Shown here piece by piece: positions 15,947 to 25,521 of a stretch of 64,000 nucleotides of DNA. Where the stretch lies: NCBI RefSeq assembly GCF_012396365.1, contig NZ_JAAXPG010000008.1, forward strand, positions 62,001 to 126,000. The letters run 5' to 3'. Made by a program: the position numbers and the translations under genes. The first letter of the stretch is position 1, and the number at the start of each line of letters is the position of its first letter. The notes under the pieces are model-generated. The model had not been told where the DNA came from, did no database searches, and worked only from the letters and a program-made list of their open reading frames with translations. Source of the stretch: Nocardiopsis alborubida (GTDB lineage Bacteria; Actinomycetota; Actinomycetes; Streptosporangiales; Streptosporangiaceae).

Positions 15947-16789
15947 TCAGGGGTCGATGTCGGCCGCGGAGCGCTCCGCGAACACCGACGCGGCCTTGGC
16001 CGTGACCGGGCCGGGCCTGGCCGACACCGCGCGTCCGTCGACGTGCAGGATCGCCTGCACGTCGCGTCCGGTGGAGGTCAGGAAGGCCTCGGTGACCTCG
16101 GGGAGGCGCTCCATGGGCACGTCCTCCTCCTCGCCCCCGAACCACTCCAGGACGAGTTCGCGGGTGATGCCCGCCAGCGGGCCCGCCGACAGCGGCGGGG
16201 TGAGCAGCCTGCCGTCCAGCACCACGAAGACGTTGCTGCCGGTGCCCTCGCACAGGTTGCCGCTCACGTTGCGAAAGAGCGCCTCGCTGGCGCCCCGCTG
16301 CTTGGCGTGGGCCAGGGCGCGCACGTTGTCGGCGTAGGAGGTGGTCTTGAGCCCGGCCAGGGCCCCGAACTCGTTGCGCGGCCAGGGGGCCGTCGCCACG
16401 TCGGCGTGCGGGGCGATCCCGGGGAAGGGGCCCAGGGCCACGATGGCGGTCTGCTCGCCCGGGGAGCGGTCCGAACCCAGCGGTCCGGCTCCGTCGGTGA
16501 CCGTGATGCGCACCCGGGCGTCGGACAGCTCCGGGTTGGCCGCCACCGCGCGGGCGACGCCGTCGGCGATCAGCTCCAGGTCGGGCTCGGCCATGCCCAG
16601 CCCCTCCGCGGAGCGGGCCAGCCGCCTGAGGTGGCGGGTGAGGGCGAAGGGGCGGCCTCCGCGGGCCCGCACCGTCTCGAAGACCCCGTCACCCACCGTG
16701 ATCCCGTGGTCGACCACGGGAATGCGCGCCTCGCTCTCGTCGACGACGGTGCCGCGGCCGTACCCGGCACCCGCGATCCACACCTTCAT
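15947..16789 (-). CDS. Class IV aminotransferase / aminodeoxychorismate lyase-like PLP enzyme
   Basis: A 280-residue fold-type IV PLP enzyme, the family of branched-chain aminotransferase, D-amino acid aminotransferase and aminodeoxychorismate lyase (PabC). The PLP lysine is Lys148 in AGLKTTSYADNV, and the cofactor-phosphate region ENVSG-like NVSGNLCEGTGSNVF follows. The GDGVFETVRARGGRPF opening is typical of PabC/DAAT-like members. I cannot decide between p-aminobenzoate synthesis and a transaminase role. The start at 16789 has only a weak GGGTGG site. It shares a terminator with ssgB. Confidence 0.85.
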   Translation of the reverse strand: MKVWIAGAGYGRGTVVDESEARIPVVDHGITVGDGVFETVRARGGRPFALTRHLRRLARSAEGLGMAEPDLELIADGVARAVAANPELSDARVRITVTDGAGPLGSDRSPGEQTAIVALGPFPGIAPHADVATAPWPRNEFGALAGLKTTSYADNVRALAHAKQRGASEALFRNVSGNLCEGTGSNVFVVLDGRLLTPPLSAGPLAGITRELVLEWFGGEEEDVPMERLPEVTEAFLTSTGRDVQAILHVDGRAVSARPGPVTAKAASVFAERSAADIDP

Positions 16790-17174
16790 CTGCCACCCCC
16801 ACGTTCTCAAGAGCCCAGGTAGGGCCGGTGTCTGCACGATCTTCCCACCTTGCCGGCGCGTCGTGGCCCGCTCCTTCCGTAACCTCCGTACGGCGGGTTG
16901 GCAAGTCCCGTGACCGGCACCGGCCGATGGTCTGGCGCTCTCGCCCGTTTTGCGGCGGTATCGCGACTGGTCACACGGCTCCACGTTCGGGGCGGCCCAC
17001 CCGGAACCCGCCGTGGCGGCCGGACAGATAAGTTACGAATGACTATCATCTGGGCAACGCTTATGCGGGACCGGTGGCAGCCGAGTTCGGAGCCCTCCCC
17101 CAAGGCACCTCGGCGGCGGCCCGCAGTGCGCGTGTCCCAAGTCACGCACGACGACTGACAGAGCAAAGAGAGAC
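16790..17174. other. Divergent intergenic region
   Basis: 385 bp between the aminotransferase and the Roadblock gene. An AT-richer patch near 17020-17060 (AAGTTACGAATGACTATCAT) is the likely promoter for the Roadblock gene. No gene is seen. Confidence 0.4.
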
Positions 17175-17606
17175 ATGACCCCACCGAGTACCGCCCGCGG
17201 AGAGCTCAGCTGGTTGCTGGACGATCTCCTCACGCGTGCCTCCGGTACGCAGCACGCCATCGTCCTGTCCACCGACGGACTCCTCATGGCCACCTCCAGC
17301 GGACTGGACCGTCCCGCCGCCGAGCACCTGTCCGCGATCGCCTCGGGGCTGCACAGCCTCGCGGGTGGGGCGAGCAAGCAGTTCGCGGCGGGCGGCATCC
17401 GCCAGAGCATCATCGAGATGGACCGCGCCTTCCTTTTCGTCGCCGCGGCCGGAGAGGGCGCCTGCATGGCGCTGATGTCGGACTCCGACAGCGACGTGGG
17501 CCTGATCGCCTACGAGATGAACAAGGTGATCGAGAGGGTCGGCCAGTACCTCTCGGCGCCTCCCCGACCCGACATGCCCTCCTCGCCGGCCCACGTGGAG
17601 AAGTAG
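17175..17606 (+). CDS. Roadblock/LC7 domain protein (orphan)
   Basis: A 143-residue protein whose core (residues 5-115) is a Roadblock/LC7 domain, seen in LSWLLDDLLTRASGTQHAIVLSTDGLLMATS and the C-terminal LIAYEMNKVIERVGQYL. Such proteins regulate small Ras-like GTPases of the MglA type. In Streptomyces they usually sit in four-gene conservon operons with a sensor kinase, a DUF742 protein and a GTPase. Here none of those partners is adjacent; tRNA genes follow. The start follows AAAGAGAG. A role in polarity or a signalling complex is inferred only. Confidence 0.87.
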   Translation: MTPPSTARGELSWLLDDLLTRASGTQHAIVLSTDGLLMATSSGLDRPAAEHLSAIASGLHSLAGGASKQFAAGGIRQSIIEMDRAFLFVAAAGEGACMALMSDSDSDVGLIAYEMNKVIERVGQYLSAPPRPDMPSSPAHVEK

Positions 17607-17609
17607 CTC

Positions 17610-17626
17610 CCGCCGCCTCGGCGGGT
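17610..17626 (+). terminator. Small hairpin after the Roadblock gene
   Basis: A 7-bp stem CCCGCCG/CGGCGGG with a 3-nt loop lies directly after the stop codon. Confidence 0.5.
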
Positions 17627-17763
17627 CGGCGGGACCTGCCACGGCGGGGCACGCGTGTGCCCGGTGAGCCCGGCCGATTTCGCGCTTGGCCGGGAATCCG
17701 CTAGAGTTCTTAACGCAGCGAGGGGCGCTGACGGGGACGAACCCCGAAGGCAGGACTCGCCGC

Positions 17764-17836
17764 GCGGACGTGGCTCAGCTGGTAGAGCATCACCTTGCCA
17801 AGGTGAGGGTCGCGGGTTCGAATCCCGTCGTCCGCT
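17764..17836 (+). tRNA. tRNA-Gly(GCC), copy 1
   Basis: A 73-nt cloverleaf with acceptor GCGGACG/CGTCCGC, anticodon loop TTGCCAA and T-loop GTTCGAATC. CCA is not encoded. The sequence is identical to the copy at 17907. Confidence 0.96.
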
Positions 17837-17906
17837 CGAACGGAACCGTTCCGCCTCCCCAGGGATGCGGGGCGGTTCCGGTCCCGGAGTCCGTTCCGGG
17901 GCGCAC

Positions 17907-17979
17907 GCGGACGTGGCTCAGCTGGTAGAGCATCACCTTGCCAAGGTGAGGGTCGCGGGTTCGAATCCCGTCGTCCGCT
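17907..17979 (+). tRNA. tRNA-Gly(GCC), copy 2
   Basis: Identical in sequence to the copy at 17764, 70 bp downstream of its end, which points to a recent or gene-conversion-maintained duplication. CCA is not encoded. Confidence 0.96.
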
Positions 17980-18026
17980 CGGAGAGGCCCGCATGGGTGT
18001 CACTCGACAGCCCCCCATCGCGTTCC

Positions 18027-18098
18027 GGCGGAGTGGCCGAGTGGTTGAGGCAAGGGACTGCAAATCCCTGCACACGGGTTCGATTCCCGTCTCCGCCT
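18027..18098 (+). tRNA. tRNA-Cys(GCA)
   Basis: A 72-nt cloverleaf with acceptor GGCGGAG/CTCCGCC, anticodon loop CTGCAAA and T-loop GTTCGATTC. CCA is not encoded. Confidence 0.95.
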
Positions 18099-18128
18099 CG
18101 CAGCATGCTTCACCTCATCCCCCGATGA

Positions 18129-18205
18129 GGGCGGTTAGCTCAGTTGGTTAGAGCGCTACCTTGACACGGTAGAGGTCACAGGTTCGAATCCTGTATCGCC
18201 CACCA
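18129..18205 (+). tRNA. tRNA-Val(GAC)
   Basis: A cloverleaf with acceptor GGGCGGT/ATCGCCC, anticodon loop TTGACAC and T-loop GTTCGAATC. Unlike the other tRNAs here, the 3' CCA is encoded (18203-18205). The body is 74 nt. Confidence 0.95.
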
Positions 18206-18327
18206 TCCTCCAGGCCAGAGCACACGCTCTGGCCTGAGGTGTTTTCCGGGGCGCGACCGGGGCACCAGTGTGGTTACCCCCGCGACCGGAGGGTGCACGA
18301 ACACCACCCCGACCCCCGGAGGCAACC

Positions 18328-18498
18328 GTGTTCGCCACCATCGCCGCCGTCCTGTTCGGACTCGCCCTGCTGCTGGAGCTGCTCGGCGAGAACATCCAGG
18401 ACCTGGTCACCACCACGACCCTCGCCCTCGCCGGACTGCTGTTCCTCGCGCTGCACGCGGGGGGCCACGGCTCGGGATGGGGGCGCAAACGCCGGTGA
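18328..18498 (+). CDS. 56-residue small membrane protein
   Basis: A GTG start at 18328 sits behind a strong CCGGAGG site. The protein has two predicted membrane helices (about residues 2-17 and 27-43) separated by ENIQDLVTT, and a basic C-terminal tail GSGWGRKRR, giving a hairpin with both ends inside by charge. Small proteins with this layout are common in Nocardiopsis-like genomes, but I know of no function. It lies between the tRNA cluster and the convergent GntR gene. Confidence 0.7.
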   Translation: MFATIAAVLFGLALLLELLGENIQDLVTTTTLALAGLLFLALHAGGHGSGWGRKRR

Positions 18499-18544
18499 GG
18501 TCCCGGGGCCGCCAGGGTCCCGGGGCTGACGACCCACGCGGCGG

Positions 18545-19276
18545 CTAGCGCAGCGAGGTCACGGTCCTGCGGACGGGACGGCGGGGCTGCCCGTCCGAGA
18601 AGAACTCCGGTGACGCGGCCCGGATCCGCCCGACGTCCTCGAACACCGCCCGCAGGTGGGAGCGCAGGGCCTCCACCGCCGTCCCGGTGTCCCCGGCCTC
18701 GATCGCGTCCACGACCAGCGTGTGCTGGTCCACCAGCTCCCCGATCGGACGCGTGTCGATCAGGCTCAGCCGCCGCGCCCGGTCCAGGTGGGCCTTGGCC
18801 GCGTTCACCGTCCGCCAGGCGCTCTCGTTGCCCGCCAGCGCCAGCAGCGAGCGGTGGAACTCCTCGTCGAGCTCGAAGAAGCGGTCGTGGTCGGCGCCGC
18901 CGCCCGCCTCCCGCTGCGCGCCGAGCAGGACGCGCAGGTCGCTGACGTGGTCCGCCGAGAAGGGGGGCCGGGCCTGGGCGAGGGAGGTGCACTCCACCGC
19001 CTCCCGGATGAACTGCGCCTGCCGGACGCGCTCGGGGTCCACGAGTGAGACGAACGTGCCGACCTGGGGATAGACCTCCACCAGCCCCTCCTCGCGCAGC
19101 AGGATGAGGCTCTCGCGCACGGGTGTGCGGCTCACGGCGAGTTCGGTGGCGAGCTCGTTCTCCGACAGCGGCGTCCCCGGCTTGAGCTCCAGGGTGATGA
19201 TCGCGCGGCGGATGGTTTCCAGGGTGCGGTCCCGCGCGGACAGCAGGGGTCCCCCGGACCGGGTCTGGTCGGCCAT
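18545..19276 (-). CDS. GntR/FadR-family regulator of the sugar-acid cluster
   Basis: A 243-residue regulator with an N-terminal winged helix (residues 14-80; LKPGTPLSENELATELAVSR and TPVRESLILLREEGLVEVYP) and a C-terminal all-helical FCD ligand domain with the metal-site pattern DEEFHRSLLALAGN and a later DQHTLVVDAIEAGD. FCD regulators of this type (UxuR, DgoR, GntR subfamily) answer to sugar acids. It is divergent from the transporter gene across 126 bp and most likely represses the cluster until a pathway intermediate binds. The ATG at 19276 lacks a clear ribosome site. Confidence 0.88.
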   Translation of the reverse strand: MADQTRSGGPLLSARDRTLETIRRAIITLELKPGTPLSENELATELAVSRTPVRESLILLREEGLVEVYPQVGTFVSLVDPERVRQAQFIREAVECTSLAQARPPFSADHVSDLRVLLGAQREAGGGADHDRFFELDEEFHRSLLALAGNESAWRTVNAAKAHLDRARRLSLIDTRPIGELVDQHTLVVDAIEAGDTGTAVEALRSHLRAVFEDVGRIRAASPEFFSDGQPRRPVRRTVTSLR

Positions 19277-19402
19277 GGGAGGCAGTCTACCGCCATTGAC
19301 GCCGCTGGTATGGCAGTGCTTGTATGTCAATTGCCAACATGTTCACGTACGGTTTCCCCGATACTTCTTCGCAGGTGGAAGCCCTTCACAAAGGACCGGC
19401 CG

Positions 19403-20785
19403 ATGACCGAACAGGCACCCCCCGCGCCAGCCGGGCAGGGGGAGCGCAGCACCCGGGACCTCACCAAGGCCTCCGTGTCCGGGTGGCTGGGGACCGCCAT
19501 GGAGTTCATGGACTTCCAGCTCTACTCCCTGGCCGCCGCCCTGGTGTTCAACCAGATCTTCTTCCCCGACCTCAACCCCGCGGTCGGCCTGATCGCGGCG
19601 ATGGGCACCTACGGCGTCGGGTACGTCGCCCGGCTCGCCGGAGCGGTCTACTTCGGCCGCATGGGCGACCGCCTCGGCCCCAAGAAGGTCCTGTTCATCA
19701 CCGTCGCCCTGATGGGCGTCTCCACCACACTGATCGGTGCCCTGCCCACCTACCAGCAGGTGGGCCTGCTCGCCCCGATCCTGCTCGTGGGGCTGCGACT
19801 GCTCCAGGGCTTCGGCGCGGGCGCCGAGATCGCGGGCGCCACCGTGATGTTGGCCGAGTACGCCCCGGCGAGACGGCGGGGGTTCATCGCCTCCCTGGTC
19901 TGTCTGGGCACCAACTCCGGCACCCTGGGCGCCTCCGCGATCTGGGCGGTGCTGGTGTTCGCGCTCTCCGAGGAGCAGCTCCTGACCTGGGGCTGGCGCC
20001 TCCCCTTCCTGGCCAGCTTCCTCCTGCTGCTCCTGGCGCTGTGGATCCGCCTCTCCGTCAAGGAGAGCCCGGTCTTCGAGCAGCGTGAGGACCTCGTCGA
20101 CGGTGTGGCGATGTCCCGGAGCGAACTGGCCGCGGCCGCGGTGGAGGAGGACAGGAGCGGTCTGGAGACCGCCCTGCGCCAGCGCAAGGGCCGCGCCTTC
20201 CTGCTCGCCCTCGGCCTGCGCTTCGGCCAGGCGGGCAACTCCGGCATCGTCCAGACCTTCCTCGTCGGCTACCTCAGCGCCAACCTGCTGCTGAACGACG
20301 CGGTGGGCACGTCCGCGATCGTCTACGGCTCCCTGCTCGGCTTCGTCACCGTCCCCCTGGTCGGCGTGCTCGGCGACCGCTTCGGACGCCGCCCCGTCTA
20401 CCTCTTCCTGACCGTGGCCAGCATGCTGTTCGCCGTGCCCATGATGCTGATGATCGAGACCGGCGACACCGTGCTCGTGACCGTGGCGATGGTCGTCGGG
20501 CTCAACCTGTCGGTCCTGGGCCTGTTCTCCGTGGAGAGCGTGACCATGGCCGAGCTGTTCGGTGCGCGCACCCGGTTCACCCAGCTGGCCCTGGCCAAGG
20601 AGATCGGCGGCGTCCTGGCCACCGCGATCGGCCCGGTGCTGGCCGCCACGCTCACCGCCGCCACCGGCTCCTGGTGGCCGCTGTCGGCGATGATCATCAC
20701 CTACTCCCTGATCACCCTCGTCTCCGCCTACCTGGCCCCCGAGGTGCGCGGACGCGACCTGGTCCGACTGGAGGACGCCGTATGA
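19403..20785 (+). CDS. MFS sugar-acid:proton symporter (metabolite:H+ symporter type)
   Basis: A 460-residue inner-membrane transporter with 12 expected helices. It has the MHS-family opening [20 protein letters not shown], the MFS loop [14 protein letters not shown] between helices 2 and 3, the [15 protein letters not shown] helix, the R-x-P-FL pattern [13 protein letters not shown] and the second-half loop [12 protein letters not shown]. Relatives carry dicarboxylates, shikimate, galactonate and similar acids. As the first gene of the catabolic operon it is the likely importer of the substrate. AAAGGA precedes the ATG; its stop overlaps the next start by 4 nt. Confidence 0.87.
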   Translation: MTEQAPPAPAGQGERSTRDLTKASVSGWLGTAMEFMDFQLYSLAAALVFNQIFFPDLNPAVGLIAAMGTYGVGYVARLAGAVYFGRMGDRLGPKKVLFITVALMGVSTTLIGALPTYQQVGLLAPILLVGLRLLQGFGAGAEIAGATVMLAEYAPARRRGFIASLVCLGTNSGTLGASAIWAVLVFALSEEQLLTWGWRLPFLASFLLLLLALWIRLSVKESPVFEQREDLVDGVAMSRSELAAAAVEEDRSGLETALRQRKGRAFLLALGLRFGQAGNSGIVQTFLVGYLSANLLLNDAVGTSAIVYGSLLGFVTVPLVGVLGDRFGRRPVYLFLTVASMLFAVPMMLMIETGDTVLVTVAMVVGLNLSVLGLFSVESVTMAELFGARTRFTQLALAKEIGGVLATAIGPVLAATLTAATGSWWPLSAMIITYSLITLVSAYLAPEVRGRDLVRLEDAV

Positions 20786-21819
20786 GGGCCGTGACCGTCC
20801 ACGGAGCCGGAGACCTGCGCGTCGACGAGCTCCCCGACCCCGTCCCCGGCGAGGGGGAGGTCGTCGTCGCCGTGGAGTGGGGCGGGATCTGCGGGTCCGA
20901 CCTGGCCTACTGGCGCCACGGCCGCTCGGGCACTGCCGTGCTGCGCGAACCCCTCGTGCCCGGGCACGAGATCGCCGGACACGTCGCCCGGGTGGGCCCG
21001 GGCGTGACCGGCGTCGAGGAGGGGCTGCCCGTCACCGTGCACCCGGCCGAGCTGGTCGGCGACGGGCGCATGCCGGAGCGGCTGGCCGGGCGCACCAACC
21101 TCTACCCGAGGGTGCGCTACTTCGGGTCGGCCGCGTTCTCACCGCACACCGACGGCGGGTTCTGCGAACTCAGGAAGGTCGCTGCCCGGCAGCTGCGGCC
21201 CCTGCCCGAGGGGGTGGACACCCGCAGCGGGGCGCTGGCCGAACCGCTCGCCGTGGCCTGCCACGCCGTCAACCGCGCGGAGGGCGTCGTGGGGGGCGTC
21301 GCGGGCCGGGACGTGTTCGTCAACGGCGCCGGGCCGATCGGTTCGCTCGTCGTCGCCGCGCTCCGGCACGCGGGGGCGGCGCGGATCACCGTCGCCGACG
21401 TCGGTCGGGCCCCGCTGGAGGTGGCCAGGGCCATGGGCGCCGACGACACGCGCGACCTCTCGCGCGGGGACGCGCTGCCCGAGGACGCCGAGCTGGTCTT
21501 CGAGGCCTCCGGCGCCCCGGCCGCCCTCGGCGGGGTCCTGCGCGCGACCGCGCGCGGCGGCACCCTCGTCCAGGTGGGCAACCTCCCCGGAACACAGGCC
21601 CCGGCCGCGCTGGGCGAGCTCGTCACCAGGGAGGTCACCTGGATCGGCTCCTACCGCTTCGTCGAGGAGATCGACGACGCCCTGGCCGCGATGGCCGCGG
21701 GCCTGGACGTCACCCCGCTCATGACCCACTCCTTCCCCGTCGGGGAGGCGCACGAGGCGATGCGGACGGCGGCCGATCCCGCCTCCGGCAGCAGCAAGGT
21801 CATGCTGCGCTTCGCCTGA
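20782..21819 (+). CDS. Zinc-type alcohol dehydrogenase, L-idonate/L-gulonate 5-dehydrogenase-like
   Basis: A 345-residue medium-chain dehydrogenase. Catalytic-zinc residues are Cys37 (GGICGSD), His62 and Glu63 (PGHEIAG). The NAD loop is [14 protein letters not shown] near residue 183. [14 protein letters not shown] is diagnostic of idonate 5-dehydrogenase-like members, which oxidise C5 of L-idonate or L-gulonate. The four cysteines of the usual structural zinc lobe are absent: residues 88-112 contain none. In this operon the most sensible reaction is L-gulonate to D-fructuronate, with L-idonate to 5-keto-D-gluconate as the alternative. Confidence 0.82.
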   Translation: MRAVTVHGAGDLRVDELPDPVPGEGEVVVAVEWGGICGSDLAYWRHGRSGTAVLREPLVPGHEIAGHVARVGPGVTGVEEGLPVTVHPAELVGDGRMPERLAGRTNLYPRVRYFGSAAFSPHTDGGFCELRKVAARQLRPLPEGVDTRSGALAEPLAVACHAVNRAEGVVGGVAGRDVFVNGAGPIGSLVVAALRHAGAARITVADVGRAPLEVARAMGADDTRDLSRGDALPEDAELVFEASGAPAALGGVLRATARGGTLVQVGNLPGTQAPAALGELVTREVTWIGSYRFVEEIDDALAAMAAGLDVTPLMTHSFPVGEAHEAMRTAADPASGSSKVMLRFA

Positions 21820-21917
21820 GCCGTGCCGCGGACGCCTCCCGCTCCCTGCCCGGGAGCGGGGGCTCCCCGTGCCCTGCCGGAGCGGGCGCTTCCCATCCAT
21901 CCCAGAAAGGGCATTCC

Positions 21918-23129
21918 GTGAAGATCACCGACGCACGTGTCGTCGTGTCCTCACCCGGCCGCAACTACGTCACCCTGGTGGTCGAGACCGAGGACGGCAT
22001 CACCGGCATCGGCGACGCCACGCTCAACGGCCGCGAGCTCGCGGTCGCCTCCTACCTGCGCGACCACGTGTGCCCGCTGCTCGTCGGACGCGACGCGCGG
22101 CGGATCGAGGACACCTGGCAGTACCTGTACAAGGGCGCCTACTGGCGCCGCGGCCCGGTGACGATGACCGCGATCGCCGCCGTGGACGTGGCACTGTGGG
22201 ACATCAAGGGCAAGGCCGCGGGCATGCCCCTCTACCAGCTCCTGGGCGGCGCCTCGCGTGAGGGCGTCCTGGTCTACGGGCACGCCAGCGGCACGTCGCT
22301 GGACGGGCTCTCCGAGGACTTCCAGCGCCACCTGGACCTGGGCTACCGGGCGATCCGCGTCCAGGCCGCGGTCCCCGGACTGGAGAAGACCTACGGGATC
22401 GCCCCGGCGGACGGCCGGATGTACGAGCCCGCCAGCGGCAACCGGCCCCAGGAGGACACCTGGGACACCCCGGCCTACCTGGACTTCGCGCCGGCCATGA
22501 TCGCCCACGTCCGCGAGCAGTTCGGCTACGGCGTGCACCTGCTGCACGACGTGCACCACCGGCTCACCCCGATCGAGGCGGGCCGCCTGGGCGCGGCGCT
22601 CGAACCGTACCGGCTGTTCTGGATGGAGGACCCGACCCCGGCGGAGGACCAGTCCGCGTTCCGGATCCTGCGCCAGCACACCACCACCCCCGTGGCGGTG
22701 GGCGAGGTGTTCAACTCGATCTGGGACTGTCAGCAGCTGATCACCGAGCGGCTCATCGACTACGTCCGCGCCTCGGTGTCGCACACCGGCGGCATCACCC
22801 ACCTGCGCCGCGTGTTCTCCCTCGCGGAGCTGTACGGGGTGCGCTCGGGCTCGCACGGCGCCGGGGACCTGTCGCCGGTCGCCATGGCCGCGGCGCTCCA
22901 CCTCGACCTGGCCATCCCCAACTTCGGCATCCAGGAACACATGGGGCACACCGGTCCCCACGCGGAGGTCTTCCGCACCTCCTACTCCTTCTCCGACGGG
23001 TACATGCACCCCGGAGAAGCTCCGGGCCTGGGCGTGGAGTTCGACGAGGAGGCCGCGGCCCGCCACCCCTACGAAGCCAGGTACCTGCCGGTCAACCGGC
23101 GGCTCGACGGAACGGTGCACGACTGGTGA
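21918..23129 (+). CDS. manD: D-mannonate dehydratase (ManD, enolase superfamily)
   Basis: A 403-residue enolase-superfamily dehydratase. ManD-type blocks include the N-terminal [40 protein letters not shown], the acid/base and metal stretch [24 protein letters not shown], and the C-terminal [18 protein letters not shown] with HMGHTGPH. It dehydrates D-mannonate to 2-keto-3-deoxy-D-gluconate; many family members are slow and also take D-gluconate. GTG start at 21918 after AGAAAGGG. It is separated from the dehydrogenase by about 100 bp, the only sizeable gap inside the operon. Confidence 0.87.
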   Translation: MKITDARVVVSSPGRNYVTLVVETEDGITGIGDATLNGRELAVASYLRDHVCPLLVGRDARRIEDTWQYLYKGAYWRRGPVTMTAIAAVDVALWDIKGKAAGMPLYQLLGGASREGVLVYGHASGTSLDGLSEDFQRHLDLGYRAIRVQAAVPGLEKTYGIAPADGRMYEPASGNRPQEDTWDTPAYLDFAPAMIAHVREQFGYGVHLLHDVHHRLTPIEAGRLGAALEPYRLFWMEDPTPAEDQSAFRILRQHTTTPVAVGEVFNSIWDCQQLITERLIDYVRASVSHTGGITHLRRVFSLAELYGVRSGSHGAGDLSPVAMAAALHLDLAIPNFGIQEHMGHTGPHAEVFRTSYSFSDGYMHPGEAPGLGVEFDEEAAARHPYEARYLPVNRRLDGTVHDW

Positions 23130-24070
23130 GCAAGCACGGACTGGACGTCGTCGTCCTCGGCGAGGTTCTGCTGGAGGTGGCCACCGACGCCCCCGTCGCG
23201 CACGGGGTTCCGGCCAGGCTCGGTGTCTCGGGCGACGCACTGAACGTCGCCGCGGCCGCGTCCCGGGCCGGGGCCAGGGTCGGTCTGGCCGCCGTCCTGA
23301 CCGACGACGAACTCGGACGGGCCGTCGCCGACCGCGTCGCGGAACTGGACGTGTCCACCGACATGCTGCGCTTCCGCCCCGGGCAGCAGGGCGTGTACCT
23401 GGTGCACAGCGACCCCGAGGGCGAACGCGCCTTCTCCTACGCGCGCGCCGGGAGCGTGGGCTCGACCCTGTCCCCGGAGGACCTGGACGAGGAGGCGGTC
23501 GGTGCGGCGGGGGCGGTCGTGGCGGGCGGTATCGCCTGCGCGGTCTCCGACAGCGCGCGTCGGGCGGTCCTGGCCGCGGCGCGCCTGGCACGCAGGTTCG
23601 TGTTCGACCCCAACCACCGGCCGCGGCTGGCCTCGCGGGAGGAGGGCGCCGCGACCCTCGCGGAGCTGGCCCGGCACGCCCACCTGGTGACTCCCTCCCA
23701 CCCCGGTGAGACCTCCGCCCTCCTGGACAGCGCCACCCCCGCGGAGGCGGCCCGACGCCTCCTGGAGGCGGGCGCCCGCAACGTCGCGGTGACCTGCGGG
23801 TCGCGCGGCGTCCACCTGGCCACGCCGGAGGAGGAGTCCTGGATCGACGCGGTCCCCGCTCCCCTGGTCCTGGACCAGACCGGCGCGGGGGACGTGTTCG
23901 TGGGTACCCTGACCGCGCGCCTGACCCTGGGCGACCCCCTCGCGGAGGCCGCGCGCCTGGCTGCCGCCGCGGCCAGCCTGAGCGTGGGCGGGCGCGGCGG
24001 AACCGGTTTCCTGCCGACCCTGGAACAGACCCGCGCGCACGCGCGGGGGAAGAAGGAGGCGACGCGATGA
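23126..24070 (+). CDS. kdgK: PfkB-family 2-keto-3-deoxygluconate kinase
   Basis: A 314-residue ribokinase-fold kinase. The N-terminal [14 protein letters not shown] strand, the [20 protein letters not shown] signature and the C-terminal anion-hole/catalytic loop [18 protein letters not shown] (catalytic Asp in GAGD) are clear. [10 protein letters not shown] is a KDG-kinase-type substrate loop. In this operon it would phosphorylate KDG to KDPG. The GTG start overlaps the manD stop (GTGA), and its stop overlaps the next ATG, showing translational coupling. Confidence 0.85.
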   Translation: MSKHGLDVVVLGEVLLEVATDAPVAHGVPARLGVSGDALNVAAAASRAGARVGLAAVLTDDELGRAVADRVAELDVSTDMLRFRPGQQGVYLVHSDPEGERAFSYARAGSVGSTLSPEDLDEEAVGAAGAVVAGGIACAVSDSARRAVLAAARLARRFVFDPNHRPRLASREEGAATLAELARHAHLVTPSHPGETSALLDSATPAEAARRLLEAGARNVAVTCGSRGVHLATPEEESWIDAVPAPLVLDQTGAGDVFVGTLTARLTLGDPLAEAARLAAAAASLSVGGRGGTGFLPTLEQTRAHARGKKEATR

Positions 24071-25521
24071 CCCGGCTGGACCTGGCAGCGCTGCGGGCCG
24101 CGGGACGCGCCCCCGCCCTGGACCGCGCCGACCTGCGCACCGGGGTGGTCCACCTCGGGATCGGCGCGTTCTACCGCGCCCACGGCGCGGTCCTGACCGA
24201 GGAGGCCATGCTCGCCGCGGGCGAGACCGCCTGGGGCGTCAGCGCGGTGACCGGGCGCTCGGCCTGGGTGTGGGAGCAGCTGGCCCCGCAGGACGGCCTG
24301 TTCACGGTCACCGAACGCGGTGGGGGCGCCCGCCCGGTGCGGGTGGTCTCCTCCGTGCGCGAGACCCTGTCCGGCCCGGCCGACCCGTGGGCCGTGGTGG
24401 AGCGCATCGCCCACCCCGACACCCGGATCGTCACCCTCACGGTCACGGAGAAGGGGTACCTGGCGCACCCGGTCACGGGGCGCCTGGACACCGGCGACCC
24501 CCGGGTGCGCGCCGACCTGGACGGCGGCCCGCCGCTCACACCGGTGGGGCAGATCGCGCGCGGCCTCCAGCTGCGCCAGCTCCGGGACGCCGGTCCGGTG
24601 ACCGTGCTGTCCTGCGACAACCTGCCCGACAACGGTGAGCTGACGGCCGCGCTGGTCGCCGATTTCGCCGACGCCCTGCCGGGCGCGGAGGGCGAGCGGC
24701 TGCGGTCCTGGGTCGAGGCGCACGCGGCCTTCCCGAACACGATGGTGGACCGGATCGTCCCGGCCACCACACCGGCGGACCTGGACGCGGTCGAGGCGGA
24801 GCTGGGCCTGCGCGACGAGGCGGCCGTGGTCGCCGAGCCCTTCCACCAGTGGGTGATCCAGGACCGCTTCGCCGGTCCGCGCCCGCGCTGGGAGGCCGCC
24901 GGGGCGACGATCACCGGCGACGTGCGGCCGTGGGAGGCGGCCAAGCTGCGCGTGCTCAACGCCAGTCACTCCCTGCTCGCCTATCTCGGCCTGTCCGTGG
25001 GCCACACGACGATCGCCGCGTGCGCCGCCGACGACGCCGTGTCCGCGGCGGCCCACCGTCTCGTCCATGAGGAGGTCCTGCCCTCGCTCACCCTGCCTGA
25101 CGGGTTGGACGGCGAGGCCTACGCCGCATCGGTGCTGCGCCGGTTCGCCAACCCCGCGCTGGGCCACACCACCGCCAAGGTGGGGGCCGACGGTTCCCAG
25201 AAGCTCGGCCCCCGTGTCCTGCCCACGGTCCGGGACGTGCTGGCCGGGGGCGGTGAACCGCGGTGGAGCGCCTTGGTGGTGGCGGCGTGGATGCACCACG
25301 TCGCCACGGCCGGCCCCGGGGTGGAGGACCCGCTGGCCGACTCCCTGCGCGCGTTGCTGCCCGAGAGCGGCGGGGCTCGGGAGGTGGTCGCCGCGCTGCT
25401 GCGTTCGGAGGTCTTCCCCGGGGACCTGGCGTCCCATCCCGTGTTCACCGACCTGCTGGTCCACTGGTACGGGGTCGTGTCCGCCGGGGGCGGCGCGCTG
25501 GCGGCGGAGGTCGCACCGTGA
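24067..25521 (+). CDS. Mannitol-dehydrogenase-family D-mannonate oxidoreductase (fructuronate reductase)
   Basis: A 484-residue long-chain polyol dehydrogenase. The N-terminal nucleotide region GVVHLGIGAFYRAHGAV, the central TVTEKGYLAHP and NLPDNGELT, and the catalytic signature AKLRVLNASHSLLAYLG (K-x5-N-x2-H) match mannonate oxidoreductase (UxuB) and mannitol dehydrogenase. The operon points to interconversion of D-fructuronate and D-mannonate. ATGA overlap at the start and GTGA at the end tie it to both neighbours. Confidence 0.85.
   Translation: MTRLDLAALRAAGRAPALDRADLRTGVVHLGIGAFYRAHGAVLTEEAMLAAGETAWGVSAVTGRSAWVWEQLAPQDGLFTVTERGGGARPVRVVSSVRETLSGPADPWAVVERIAHPDTRIVTLTVTEKGYLAHPVTGRLDTGDPRVRADLDGGPPLTPVGQIARGLQLRQLRDAGPVTVLSCDNLPDNGELTAALVADFADALPGAEGERLRSWVEAHAAFPNTMVDRIVPATTPADLDAVEAELGLRDEAAVVAEPFHQWVIQDRFAGPRPRWEAAGATITGDVRPWEAAKLRVLNASHSLLAYLGLSVGHTTIAACAADDAVSAAAHRLVHEEVLPSLTLPDGLDGEAYAASVLRRFANPALGHTTAKVGADGSQKLGPRVLPTVRDVLAGGGEPRWSALVVAAWMHHVATAGPGVEDPLADSLRALLPESGGAREVVAALLRSEVFPGDLASHPVFTDLLVHWYGVVSAGGGALAAEVAP

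Noticed and set aside
17764..18205. Integration site or genomic island at the tRNA cluster
   Set aside because: No integrase, excisionase, tRNA 3'-end duplication or composition change is seen on either side.
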